DNA of 64,000 nucleotides from Mesostigma viride (taxonomy: Eukaryota > Streptophyta > Mesostigmatophyceae > Mesostigmatales > Mesostigmataceae). Both the position numbers and the translations under genes were made by a program. The stretch is from positions 246,234 to 310,233 of the forward strand of contig RPFO01000648.1 in NCBI GenBank assembly GCA_009746045.1, written 5' to 3'. Positions within the stretch are counted from its first letter, which is position 1, and each line of letters begins with the position of its first letter. Of this stretch, positions 1 to 10,682 are shown piece after piece. The notes under the pieces are model-generated. The model worked only from the letters and a program-made list of their open reading frames with translations, made no database searches and was not told the DNA's origin.

Positions 1-636
1 GCACGTGGCGGGAGATCGTGATCGCCTGCCACGTGTAAATCCTGGATTGCTTGTGTTCTCCCCACAATCTGTCAGAATATCGGCTATCGCTAGTCATTTG
101 TTTGCAATGATACGGTCTTGATACGGCCTCAGCCGTTGGAGTTGTCTTGCGTCAAGCCTGTCTGACGTTCTGACATCGCTGAATACCGGCTCAGGCAGAC
201 TCAGGCATGGCCGGAAACGTCCTGCCTAGCAGGTGCCTAGATATGACATGCTTTGATGAAGGTTTCGTCAGGCGTCAAGGATCATAAAAAGCCTGCAAGT
301 GGATCACGGTCTGACCAACATCGCCCGGCAACACGTGACCCGGTGGGACATTTGCACTGTTGACTGACGATTTCCAGCAATCCACATGCGGAAATGCCGT
401 TGCTAAGTCGCCACAAATCCTGCAAGCGGATAAAACGCATTCGCAAACCCCGTGCTAATTTCGCCCATTCGCGCTTGATTTATTAATCATTTCACGAGTA
501 CCTACCCTCTGTACTCCATCAGTAGCTCGCCATTTCGCCACCGGCCGGCAGGCTATATATTTATATCGGGCTCCGCTGACGAAACTTTTAACGTGGAACT
601 TACTTACTTGATAACAGATAAGCCCGACGTATAACG
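1..636. other. Upstream region of sulfotransferase gene
   Basis: No gene or repeat was recognised here. It holds the presumed promoter and 5' UTR of the sulfotransferase gene that follows. An AT-rich stretch around 551-565 (TATATATTTATAT) lies about 75 bp upstream of the start codon and could be a TATA-like element. That is an inference from composition only. Confidence 0.3.
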
Positions 637-2303
637 ATGGTGGGCACGTTTTTCCCAGAGAAAACTTGTGAAATTCACGGGCATCACTTGGACTCGACAA
701 AATGGAATGGTTTTAAATTCAGAGACGACGACATCATCATCGCGACGTACGCAAAGACGGGTACGACGTGGACGCAGCAGATCGTAGGGCAACTTCTGTT
801 CAACGGGGACCCTGACATACCCGTATCCGACATGTCGCATTGGGTGGACCTGAGAGTGCCGCCCAAGGAAGTGTCGACCGCCATCGTGGAAGCACAGACA
901 CACCGTCGATTCCTGAAGACGCACCTGCACCTATACAACCTGGTAATATGAATTACTGACATGATGACAGTGTCGCGGCACGCTTGCTTATATATACTGC
1001 GGCTGATAGAACTTAATGTCCCGCGCACATGTCTTTATTAGGGTCGATTGCTATGTCTGCCTGCCCAAACACCCCTGAAAAATCACAACCGTGTAGTTGG
1101 CAGCTGCTGGATATGGTGGAGTCTTCGCGGGATCCTCGAGCATGCGCACTTCGTTGCTTTGGCGCCCTGCAGGGCGTAATGGCGCCCACTTGCTAAGGAG
1201 CACACACTTCGGCACATATAGTAGGCTACGGCACTAGTATCGCAGTTCATCCAGTGCTGCTAGAAGCATCATGCTAATTATATTCATGAATTACATTTAG
1301 TATGACAAGTATTGAAATCAATCGTGCCTTTAGGAATCTCCAACCTTGTGTGTGAATCCTACCCACCTAGCCATTAGTGCGACCTGACCCCTTTCTTTCT
1401 CCTGCATTCACTGTTATTTTTTCCTTTTTCCCTTCTGGCCCCATGCTCCTTCCCTTTTCCTTCCTTGTCCTATTCCTTCGGTCTTAGATTTGCGGCCATC
1501 ACTGTTATACCCTCGCCATGTGACGCCTGACGTTTACCCGTGACGTAATAGTTCTCCATTTCGTACAATCGTAGTTTCTGCTAAGTAGGCTACTGCTCTT
1601 CGGCTTCCTGCCAAATCCCGTGTGCATTCGGGCCCATGCCCCCCGACACCGCTCACCCTCTCTTCCCCCCTTTCCCCCCCGGAACCACCAGGTCTTCTCG
1701 CCCAAGGCAAAGTACCTGTACGTGTGCCGCGACGGCCGCGATGTCGCCTGGTCGCTCCACAACCACTATGCGGAGGCGAACGAGAAGATGTACGAGCTGC
1801 TCAACAAGACGCCCGGGCTCGTGGGCGACCCGATGCCCGTGATCGAGGGCATGGACGTGAAGGAAATGTACGACCGCTGGATGGCGGATGACGGCTGGCC
1901 GCTCTGGTCCTACTGGGAGAACGTGCGCTCCTGGTGGCCGGCAGGCACCTTGCCGAACGTCCTGTTCATCCACTTCAATGACCTGATCAAGGACCTCCCG
2001 CGCGAGATCCGGCGCATCGCTAAGTTCCTGGACATCCCCATCGACGAGGCAAAATTCCCCACCATCGTCGAGCACTGCACGTTCAAGTGGGTGCGCAACA
2101 ACCCAAAGTGCACCCCACTGGGGGGCGCCCTCTGGAAGAACGGCTGCGAGACGTTCCTGCACAAGGGCACCAACGGGCGGTGGACGGAGCGGCTCACGCC
2201 GGAGGAGGTGGCGGCGTACGAGCAGCGGGCCACCAAAGAGCTGGGGGATCCAGTCGCCCGGTGGACCATGGAGGGGGGGCACTTGGAAGAGTTGAACATT
2301 TAG
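637..2303 (+). CDS. Sulfotransferase (Sulfotransfer_1 family), two exons
   Basis: Exons 637-942 and 1692-2303 are joined by a phase-0 GT-AG intron (donor GTAATATG, acceptor CACCAG after a C/T-rich tract) and give 305 aa, the usual length of single-domain sulfotransferases. The family transfers sulfate from PAPS to hydroxyl or amine groups of small molecules. Visible motifs are the 5'-PSB loop TYAKTGTTW (residues 37-45), KTH with the likely catalytic His near the end of exon 1, the 3'-phosphate-binding stretch YLYVCRDGRD (about 110-119) opening exon 2, and a late HKGTNGRW motif resembling the family's KGxxGDW. The ATG is supported by an in-frame TAA at 619-621. There is no signal peptide or membrane segment, so a cytosolic enzyme is inferred. 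The substrate cannot be told. A frame open in exon 2 begins upstream at 1620, but that part is intron. Confidence 0.92.
943..1691 (+). other. Intron of sulfotransferase gene
   Basis: The 749-bp intron is bounded by GTAATATG and a C-rich tract (1650-1685) followed by CACCAG. Splicing restores one continuous sulfotransferase domain; without it the first exon ends at an in-frame stop at 949-951. Confidence 0.85.
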
Positions 2304-2388
2304 GCCTGGGAAACGGTCCAGCGTTTTTTAAGTTTTCATCATGTATTGCAGCGTTCCCAGCATTCTTGAAAGGGGAAGTGCAATAATT

Positions 2389-2394
2389 AATAAA
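2389..2394 (+). promoter_or_regulatory. AATAAA-like polyadenylation signal
   Basis: AATAAA lies 86 bp past the sulfotransferase stop codon. Green algae often use TGTAA instead, so the role is a guess from position and sequence. Confidence 0.4.
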
Positions 2395-2403
2395 AAATAG
2401 CTG

Positions 2404-2968
2404 CATGTCCCTGGTGCCTTTGGTGACCCCCTTCCATCCATGTGCAGCGGCCCGGCGGCATGGTTGACGCGGGGGTTACTGTTACAAGAACCAAGAACCA
2501 AGAGGTGAAGAGGATGCCAGTTTTGGAGCCCTACGACTGGGACGGAGCCCGGAACAAAGAGTGGCAGCCTCGAAATCATGGCAACTATTTCTGGGTCGCC
2601 TCTGTTCTGACATCCTGGGCTTCTTGTTCCACAAAATTATGGCAACCAGGGCAAGCATGCACTGGTGCTAAGTAGTGAGCAGTCTGCTAGGGTGGTGTGA
2701 TATATCTGTGTAGGCTGCTTGCTGGTGAGCTTGGCAGAGCTCGGTCTGGCCACACGGAAAGGCTGTTCAAAGCTCTAACATGCATGCGGTGTAACATGTA
2801 CTGGTACTTGCCGAGGTAAGATGCCGTCTGATGCCCCACACCATGCCATGACGTCCGGGCTGCTATCTCTAATGTGCAGCGGCATCATGTGCACTACCAA
2901 TATCGGTAAGTGCTGGTTAAGGCACAAAGTGGGGCTTTGCAACTACTAAACTAGCCAAAGTAAGTAAA
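2404..2968. other. Intergenic stretch, no gene seen
   Basis: No convincing coding or repeat signal was seen here. The short open frame at 2442-2675 has no recognisable features. Confidence 0.3.
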
Positions 2969-3104
2969 GGGGACATGGCGCGACGAATATTTTCCGCGCG
3001 AAAAAATTCGTGACGCTGTCCGTGCCGTGTATAATATGATCCTGGAGCGCGCAACCCTAGGGGAGGTGGCTATGGCGGCGTGCCTTTAGGCTGTATTAGT
3101 TGAT
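2969..3104 (+). mobile_element. Terminal fragment of TTAA-family transposon
   Basis: The fragment starts GGGGACATGGCG and has a near-palindrome (ACGAAT-TTTT ... AAAAATTCGT) just inside, followed by a GAGGTGGCTATGGCGGCGTG stretch. The same order of motifs is found at the left end of the 4710-6606 element and the right end of the 7020-9680 element. The flank reads GTAA rather than TTAA, and the rest of the element is missing, cut off by the LINE tail that follows. Confidence 0.6.
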
Positions 3105-3260
3105 ATTAATTAATTAATTAATTAGACTCGTGCTCCCGTTGGGGAGTCACGGAGCATTAACCCCGATGGATGGATGGATGGGTGCAACATTCCTACCGGT
3201 CTAATCTATCTACATTGGCTACATACTATTAGTTGATATGGCTTGGGAAAAGCTAGGAAA
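3105..3260 (-). mobile_element. 5'-truncated LINE 3' end with (TTAA)n tail
   Basis: A (TTAA)n tract at 3105-3124 is followed by a segment (GACTCGTGCTCC...GATGGATGGATGGG...) that closely matches 59110-59240, the 3' end of a LINE on the minus strand. Only the 3' UTR is present here, so this is a heavily 5'-truncated copy. Confidence 0.75.
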
Positions 3261-3640
3261 AATGCCTGAATTTTGAAGAAGATTAGTTTATGTCCTCATT
3301 TCATGGCGGGAAGTTTACGGTTTGCAATATCGCTAATTTCTCGAACTGCTACCCGCTATATGGGGGCGGGGTTCCAGTATGGAATTTCTTTTGGGAATAT
3401 TGATGGAAGTATACGGCATTGGGTATATTAATGGAGTTATACGGCAGCGATTGTGATGCAGCGTAGGCTCTAAAGAGCAATTAGGAAGCTTAACTGAACT
3501 TAGCGGTGTTCCGGAATATCGACTTTGTGCCTGAGGCTTCGATCCTGGTTCTTGTTACATTTCCGGTAACAACCGGCTGGGCAGGCTTGCGCATGTCGCC
3601 TTCAACGTGTATTCATCAGAAGGCGCACCTTAATTCCTTG
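3261..3640. other. Non-coding stretch, no feature recognised
   Basis: AT-rich sequence with small local duplications (GGAATATTGATGGAAGTATACGGCA-like units at about 3395-3445). No gene seen. Confidence 0.3.
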
Positions 3641-3650
3641 GGTGCCTGGG

Positions 3651-3690
3651 CTATTAATTAATTAATTAATTAACAGACACGTGACTGCGG
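3651..3690 (-). mobile_element. Tail-only micro-insertion (CGCAGTCACGTGTCT + TTAA repeat)
   Basis: On the minus strand this reads CGCAGTCACGTGTCTG followed by repeated TTAA. The same combination is found at 37744-37771 and 49370-49400, where it is flanked by target duplications. It looks like the last few bases of a retroelement plus its tail. No clear duplication was found at this copy. Confidence 0.5.
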
Positions 3691-3788
3691 ACACGTGAGC
3701 ATAAGTCCTCAGTGGGCTCAGTCCTCAGTGGGTGAACATGGGATGGAATGGATGAGGTAAGCTATCTTGAACCTACTTACTGTGTGCA

Positions 3789-4705
3789 TTAAATAATTAA
3801 AAATTATTACATGACTCCGTGGGGAGATCATGTAGCACGTACCCCTTGCTTGGTGGATGGAGGTGAGCGAAGCCGCGAAACCTAACTATAAGCTAACTCT
3901 AATCTAATCTAGAAAATCCGAACTACTCTACTTGAGCAGCAAATTGCCCCTCCTCCTGGGTGTGTGGGGGGGTCACCCACAGGGGCTGGCGTGTGGGCCT
4001 AGACAATGGAGGGCCAACTCTTCTTGTTTGTTTGAGAGGGTGGAACTGCGGTGTTCAAACTGGGCTGGGACCAGTAGGTCGGCCAGCAACTGCTGTGTAT
4101 AGTTCACTGCCTAATCTCGTCCGTAATGCGAGGCATACCCTTATACAAAGATTCTAACAACCCGTATGGGTGGAAAAACCTATGTTCAGGACCTGTCGGA
4201 GCATCCTGTAAACCGTGCCGTCCAGCCGGGTGGCCAGCTTGTCCGTGAGCGTCTATGCCTCGGCGGCATAGGTGAGCACCGTGAGGGCCAGGACGGGATG
4301 CGCTTGCGGTCCTCGCCCGGCCAGGTCGATTCGAGTGCCAGTATAGGTTGTCTTCTTGATAGGTGTTGAGCGAGCGGAGCCTGCATGGCCCAGGCCAGGC
4401 CGGCCAATGTGAGGGTCAACATCGTCTGCGGTGTTGGGGAGCATGCTTCCCAGCAGCTTGAAGCGCTCACGGAGCGGGACTTCCGTCCCGTCTAGCAGCA
4501 GCGGGCGGGCAACTGGTAGTAGCCCCAATCACCATTGCCTCGGTTTTGACACTAATCTCCAAACCCACCGCCCGCGCCTCCAAGCCCAAACAATCCAGCC
4601 GGCCAGGTCTGAATGTGCTCGGGACGCTCAATGAGGGTAGTATCATCCGCATAAATCAGGTCGGACAGGCGGTAACCAGGGCCACCGCCGCCCTTTTCGC
4701 GATCG
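3789..4705 (-). mobile_element. LINE, 3' part with reverse-transcriptase remnant
   Basis: The minus strand holds the 3' end of a LINE. The tail and 3' UTR (about 3789-3900) match 31850-31960 and, inverted, 46320-46440. Further in are remnants of the reverse transcriptase: YADDTTL near 4640-4665, a FKLLGSMLP stretch near 4450, and LTYAAEA near 4260, the usual C-terminal LINE motif (LTYGAETW). Several frameshifts make it a pseudogene. The same LINE continues on the other side of the TTAA transposon at 6611-6765, where GCVLFPYLFIIV precedes the YADD segment. A possible target duplication TACTTACT is seen at about 3774 and 6772. Confidence 0.8.
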
Positions 4706-4709
4706 TTAA

Positions 4710-6606
4710 GGGGACATGACACCCGGGACTTTTTTGGCGCCAAAAAAGTCGGGACGGTACCGACGGACCGTGAAATTGTGGTGCACAGTGCGCGCACCGT
4801 GCGGAGGTGGCCATGGCGACGTGCGTTCCGTTAAAATATGGCTAATCCGGCGAGCGACAGGCCGAAAAATTAAGCCGGTGGTTAAAAGTGATGTTCTATT
4901 ATGATGTTTCATAGCCAGATCTGCACTATTTGCAAATTCGCTGCCTTTGTTGGTACAGATTTGCACGGGGGTCTCATCCAACAATTTGGCCGCGATGAAT
5001 AATCTAGCATGCGTGCCTGCGATGGTAGAACTCGATATTCGTGGGTTGTATTGATGCAGTAAGAGCCGTTCAGTAATGGACACCATGAAAATAACCTAAG
5101 CGTCTTCGATCTGCGGCCATTTCCTGTCATTTCTAAAATGATTTCGTTCAGGCCTGCGCGATCCGCGGTTAATCCATCCATGGCTGGCTGGCTTTTCTTG
5201 CGCGCCTGGGTAGGAAATAATGCCGGCCGTGGTACGTTGATTTGCCGCATGTCACCGCCCAGTCTGTTTGAGCTCTTAGTGAACCTGGCATGAAACTTTT
5301 GGCGCCGTTTCTGGGTTCTTCTTGCTATTTTGTTCTCCACTTGTCGCAGTTGTGCTATCAGATTTTCCGCAGCTTTCAATGGTTTTCCTTACGCTGCGTA
5401 TGCCATGCTTCCTAAAGCTACCCAGAATTGATCGGGCAGTTATCTGGCTTTGCTACACTTCCTGTATGGAGGTTTTCACACGGTAGACATTCCATATTGC
5501 GTAGTCAAGGACCCTAGCTGCCTGGGAGCGGCATCACCGTTGCAAGGAGCTGGCGAGCTCATGTAATAACGCCTGTCATGGCTCTTCAGCCTGCTGGAAA
5601 ACAAGGTTGTTGTATGGAAGGTGAGAATATGTGAGTTACTTATCACATCCCCACCTGTTTAGCCTCCATTACACATGGCTTGTACTTCCTAGATGACAGG
5701 GATCAGGTCGTTATGGCTATGAAGGATGCACCTTTTATCCATAAGCGTCATGACATGGTGTTGGCTATGAGTGATTTCCGCAAGCGGTCATACCTGCTCA
5801 TAATGGTTAAAGAGTTGGTGGTTGTTTTCTTCAAGCATCTAGCATCTGTTTTTCGTGGTTCTGTCCCATTTGCAGGGGGCAAGCTTAGGAATGTGCTCAT
5901 GGTATTGCCTCATGTCATGGTGCACCAAGCATGCAGGCTGGCAGCTATAATAACAAGATGTAATATGGGCAAACTAGGTCAGAATGACCTGTAATTTGGT
6001 GGCAAGCTTTGTGATACATTAATTTAATTAATTGCACTTGTTTTGGCCCAGTTTGTGGTGGGCAAGGGTGTCTTTGTGGTGGTGTTTGAGCTCCAAACCA
6101 CAAAAAGCGATCAATTTTGTTTTTGCACATGACCATATTTCAATGTGAGTAAACGTGGTCAGAATGAGCTGAAACTTTGGGGCTGTGTGATTGCAACCCT
6201 GGGCCAATTTTGATTATATGATTTGACCCCATTGCATGTGTCTATGATTTGATATATTTTTTTGGGCACCAAAAAATACGTGTTTTGGGGTAAACTATTT
6301 CAATGTGTCTAAACATGCTTATTCTGACCTGCAAACTAGCTGGAATTAATGGCAAGGGTTGCAATTAGATGGGAATATATGATTTGGCCACAATGGGTTT
6401 GCCCATTGTCCTAGGGAAAATCGGCCAAAAATAGCGTCTTTTTCTATTTTTAGCACATAACGGTCACATGGTGGGGGGTAGTACACCCCCAAGTGGTTGG
6501 AAATTTTTTTTAAAATCATATTTATGGTCCCCCATCATAACTGGATTTTTATCACATGCCTAGGTATGGTTTCCAGAAAAGTGCCCTTTTGGGGTGTCAT
6601 GTCCCC
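4710..6606 (+). mobile_element. TTAA-flanked DNA transposon, copy 1 (inserted in LINE)
   Basis: Inverted ends GGGGACATGACACCC (4710-4724) and GGGTGTCATGTCCCC (6592-6606) are flanked by TTAA on both sides (4706-4709, 6607-6610). Removing the element rejoins two parts of one LINE reverse transcriptase. The left end carries a perfect 24-bp palindrome (4727-4750: GACT, six T-rich bases, GGCGCC, mirror). The right third has three diverged units of roughly 165 bp containing GGTCAGAATGA (about 5970, 6150, 6310). TTAA target sites are known for the piggyBac and Kolobok superfamilies. No intact transposase is visible, so this copy is probably non-autonomous. Confidence 0.9.
4909..5379 (-). other. Open frame in TTAA transposon, function unknown
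   Basis: A 156-codon frame, antisense to the palindrome-first orientation of the element, rich in Arg/Lys (RRTQKRRQKF). A loosely similar frame occurs at 40764-41300 in copy 3. I recognise no domain. It may be a decayed exon or chance. Confidence 0.2.
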
Positions 6607-6610
6607 TTAA

Positions 6611-6765
6611 TTAAGGATGTCCAAGCCCTGAGGCTCGAACCCCTTAAGAGCTGTACTAGCGCACTTGTGCCTGCATGGCGCACGACGTGACCAACGACAA
6701 TAATGAACAGATATGGGAACAGGACACAACCGGCTTGCCACACCCCGTGTGCATGACACGTTTAA
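6611..6765 (-). mobile_element. LINE reverse-transcriptase fragment, 5' side of split copy
   Basis: The minus strand encodes a stretch like VWQ-GCVL-PYLFIIVV, which matches the plus-strand copy near 34270-34330 (VWQGCVLSPYLFIIVVEYV). It belongs to the same LINE as 3789-4705, interrupted by the TTAA transposon. Confidence 0.7.
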
Positions 6766-7015
6766 GTACTTACTTACTATCAGAAGACTACTCTAGCCCT
6801 AACATTACGTTGGAACGCCATGCGTCCAGGAATAATTAATTGTCAGAGCTGGCCCCAACAACTGCAGCCGGCCCTGTAGTAGTCCAGGGCAGGCTCGGCA
6901 AGGTCTCTCTAGAGGCCGGCCCAGAAGTCTCTATTGACGCTGTCTTCTTTTCTTCGCGTGCGGGTACGGATAGGGTGCACACCACTACAAAGGATCGATC
7001 CGCCACATCAAGGCT
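6766..7015. other. Spacer between transposons
   Basis: About 250 bp with no gene or known repeat seen. Confidence 0.3.
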
Positions 7016-7534
7016 TTAAGGGGAGGTGTGCCACCAAAACCCCCCAAAACTGGAATACACTTGTTTCAATATGAATTCAATTGAATTATGCCCAGCCATG
7101 ATTAGGGGCCCTAAATAACATGTTTAGTGAGTTATCCATGCATTCATTGAAGGTTCTACCCCCAACCACGCGCCGGTATCGCGCTAAAAATAGAAAAAGA
7201 CGCTAATTAGGGCACAGTATGCCCCAGCCAATGCACACATCAATTCAGGCCAGGCATGATATTGTCCAAGCAGGTCGTGGGTGGCCAAAAATTAGAGCCA
7301 CTCACAACCCATATCTGACATGCTTTAGAATTTTTATGCTCTTGCAAGTACAAAAACGCTGTTTTTCACACATGCCAAAAATAATAAAATACCAAACACA
7401 TGTGAAATGGGCCAAACATGATATTCAAAATTCCATTAGTCATCGACACACACGCTGGCAAAATCTGGCTGCATTTGGACAAGCGGTGTGGAAGTTATGC
7501 TCTTTGGCAGCATGCCACCTGGGCGTCCATTATA

Positions 7535-7760
7535 CTAGTCACTGTCACTATCACTGCCATCATCACAGTCTTCCCCACAGCAAACTGGGCAGAACCAGTC
7601 CCCATCAGGTACGCTGGGCAGGAGAGGGACCGTGCAGCTCAGGTGGAGCCCCCCATCGCACCCGGGTGTGCTGCACAGCAAGAAAGGGTCATCATCAGAT
7701 GCATCGGTCTTAGAGCAGCGCAAGCAAGGGATGTGTGCAGTGTCATCATCATCCTCATTG
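7535..7760 (-). pseudogene. PHD-finger exon of TTAA transposon
   Basis: The frame encodes a complete Cys4-His-Cys3 PHD pattern: CLRC, FLLC, PGC, LHLSC and WFCPVC in the correct order, preceded by an acidic NEDDDD stretch and followed by an acidic tail (CDDGSDSDSD) and a stop. PHD fingers usually read histone H3 tails. Here it forms the C-terminus of a protein inside a TTAA element, so it could be a transposase-linked chromatin reader. An upstream minus-strand frame (7639-7932) overlaps and would need an intron or a frameshift to connect. It could instead be a captured host exon. Confidence 0.75.
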
Positions 7761-9013
7761 CTGCCCGCCCCCGCCCCCCAGTAGCAGCCCCCACACCCCC
7801 ATAGTGCACCCCCTTGCTGTAGGTGACCTGGCCCCTCTGGGCATCTACCTTGCCCTCATCCCAGCGATGGCCACGCTTCACATGCCACGCCCGGGCTGCC
7901 TCAGCCTTGTACTCTAGCGTCTTCTTGACCACCTGCTGGCTTCCTCTTGTTCCTCAGCTCATCCAGCTGTGCAAGGGCAGCGGGGGAGGTGTCTACACCC
8001 ATAAGCAAACAGCTAGGCACCTCATCTGCCCTTACCTGCCCTCGGCATGGCCAACCTTGCAAGCGCAAGCATAGCAACACGATCGCTAGGCATACATGCC
8101 AAGAGAGCATACACTATACTCAACCCAAGGTTACCTTGTAAACTCAATGATTAGAACTCGGCAAATCTATGACCAAAAGCACATATAAATAACTATTACA
8201 CACTGATGACGACACATGCTCAAGGTTGGGGGTCACTGTGACACGCACTGATGAGTTTCCTAGACGACCACCGGACAGGCGCTAAGGACCACTCAGTAAC
8301 CAAGTATAAACACAATTACACTTTACATGCCATCCAACATGCATCAAATACATGCTGAATATGTTATGAAGTACACAGGGGTGGCCACACACCTCATAGC
8401 CCTTAACCGTACCTCGAGCATGGCCAGACTTATAAGCATGTGAATAGCAATAATGATGATGGCACTAAAATGCCTTACCAGCATTTTCTATGTTTCTCCC
8501 AGGTTAGAGTGTAAGGTTTATGCCAACCAAGCTAACCAAAACAGCAACAACTCCTGAACTGCCCTACCTGAGATGGGCAACAAACTGGAACTATGGAGGG
8601 CAAGGAACCAAGGAGATCATGGCATACAAAGCTTGCATGCACTCAACCATGTCAACCATGGTTGGCTCAGCACATGGCAGTCTTTTCACATGATGATATC
8701 AAGGGAAAGCTCAAATAAACCAATGGTGGTAGCTATCTACATGCAGTCACACAAATGCAATATCTCCAACATAATCGTCAATCAAACACTTCCTCCCCTG
8801 CACGATAAAATGGAAAGAAACCATTGGCGGCCCTCCAGCGCATGAGCGCTGTGATGCCGCTGCGAAGAGAGGGTGCGTCACTCTCACACAACAAGAAGCG
8901 TCCATACGCACAACATCCTTGCCAGAACACGTTTTATGAAATGCCTTAAACCTTCCCGAAGAGCTATAGGTTGCGACTGAAGCGGCCCTGATCACGACAT
9001 CGACGAAAACAAT

Positions 9014-9352
9014 CTAAAGCTGCCAGGTATTCGACAACACAACGGCAAGCGACGGCGAGCTAGCTGGCGGAAACTGCCCAAAAAGAACCCAAAAAAACTC
9101 GAACGATGAGCTCATAGAAGAAAGCACTGATAGCCGATAACATTCGCGACAAATCTGTACCTCGCCCTCGTAAATCCCTCGCCCAGGCGCGCAACAACAG
9201 CGGTTATTCCATGGACAGGTCAGACACGCACTGCGCAGGTCTGAACAATTACTTACCGATAAAGGCCGAAAATCTGGCAAAAAGCACCAGCTCGGTTTAG
9301 AATTCGATGCAACCGATATTAACGCCTGCTTCACGGTCAGAACAACCCCCAA
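9014..9352 (-). other. Cys-rich open frame in TTAA transposon copy 2
   Basis: A 112-codon frame in the sense direction of the element with a cluster of cysteines (NCSDLRSACLTC..CCC..CRECY) that might be a zinc-binding segment. No family was recognised. Related nucleotide sequence lies at 40660-40860. Confidence 0.25.
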
Positions 9353-9684
9353 AACTGCGAATTCACTGCCGCTATCACGAATTCTATTTTATTCCGCGCG
9401 ACCAAAAAATGCAGTCTACCCCCCATGCCGATGGCAGTAAAAGAAAGCAGCGATATTGTAAACCAGCTACTTGCCGCCACAACCCAACATCATTAAATCA
9501 TCGTCTTCAACATTCGAGCATTTGTTTTGCGTTTCTCTAGCCCGACATTGCTAGTTTCGCCTAAACGCAGTCGCCATGGCCACTTCCGCAAGGGGTGCGC
9601 GCACCGTGCACCCACTTTTCACTTCACGGCGGTACCGCGAATTTTTTTGGCGCCAAAAAATTCGGCGGGCGCACGTCCCCTTAA

Positions 9685-10214
9685 ATTATTGCACCTATGC
9701 AACCATAGCTAGACACCATAGCAATGCTAGTCCACAGTTGGGCTCGCAATATGACGCAGAGAGAGTCCTCTGTGGCCTGCCCACTTGGGATACCCAGTGA
9801 CAGAAGCTAGTGCAAGCTAGTCGAGGGCGCGCGCCCTCCCTCCTCGTTGTGTATAATCGAGGGCAGTTTCCTTTTTTGGCATCGGCCACGCACGTGACGC
9901 AGTCACATGCTTATCAATTCATTAATGAATGCTAGTTACATCAGGTAGCGGCTCCCCAACGGGATTGACTTAACACACAAGTACTTAGTACTTACTTCAG
10001 GAATGGACTAAGGAGTGCATGAAAGAGTGCAATAATTAAGGCATGGACGAAGGAGCGCAGCAAGGATTCCACAAAGAAGTGCCACTTGGCCACCTCGGCC
10101 CCCGGACAGGGGCAGCATCTACCGAAAGATGTACACCTTGCTGTGTCCTAATCCAGAACTCGCGTGCTGACAAGCATATTACATCCTCATCACGCACACC
10201 GATGTTGTACTACA
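9685..10214. other. Intergenic stretch, no gene seen
   Basis: No gene seen. A small inverted CACGTGACGCAGTCACATG motif at 9891-9910 echoes the CGCAGTCACGTG core of the tail-only insertions. Confidence 0.3.
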
Positions 10215-10372
10215 AGGATACGCTAGGCGTGCACCTATACAACTTAGGATACGGTACTACTAGGATACGGTACTACTGGGATACGCAACTACTAGGATAC
10301 GCTAGGCGTGCACCTAAACAACTTAGGATACGGAACTACTAGGATACAGTACTACCTATACAACTTTTCCTG
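10215..10372 (+). repeat. Tandem repeats of a GGATACG-TACTACTA type
   Basis: Short units of about 15-17 bp (GGATACGGTACTACTA and variants) alternate with a longer unit containing GGATACGCTAGGCGTGCACC, which occurs twice. This is a degenerate minisatellite beyond the 3' end of the OPR/RAP gene. Confidence 0.75.
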
Positions 10373-10682
10373 TGCATTTTCTAGCTACAAGGAAACGCAG
10401 GGAAGAAGGGACTGGAAAAGATGCTTTTCACGTCTTTTTGGTGCTACACGCAGGAATCAGGTGCACTTGACCTACCACCTTACTGCGTGCATCCCGCTGC
10501 TGCCAAACATCAGCCCCGTCACACTACATGCCCATTTGGCCCAGGGATATCAGTGAGACAACCAGCGCAGGCCTGAAAAGCAGGAAGATCCGGACCATGG
10601 TCGCTCCAACCTGGGGATAGGTCGAGCATAGGGACATATTCCGACGGTCGCAGCCCCCCATTGTATAGATCTCCCCCAGCGC

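Larger units (their letters stand above)
7020..9680 (-). mobile_element. TTAA-flanked DNA transposon, copy 2 with PHD finger
   Basis: The element is flanked by TTAA (7016-7019 and 9681-9684). Its ends are GGGGAGGTGTGCC (left) and GGCGCACGTCCCC (right). The right end, read on the minus strand, has the same order of motifs as the left end of copy 1: GGGGAC, a near-palindrome around GGCGCC (9638-9664), GGTGCGCGCACC, and a GTGGCCATGGCGAC stretch. Copy 2 is therefore in the opposite orientation to copy 1. A PHD finger is encoded on the minus strand at 7535-7730. Introns or decay prevent a full gene model. Confidence 0.88.

Noticed and set aside
1653-2282. 209-codon minus-strand frame
   Set aside because: Antisense shadow of sulfotransferase exon 2.
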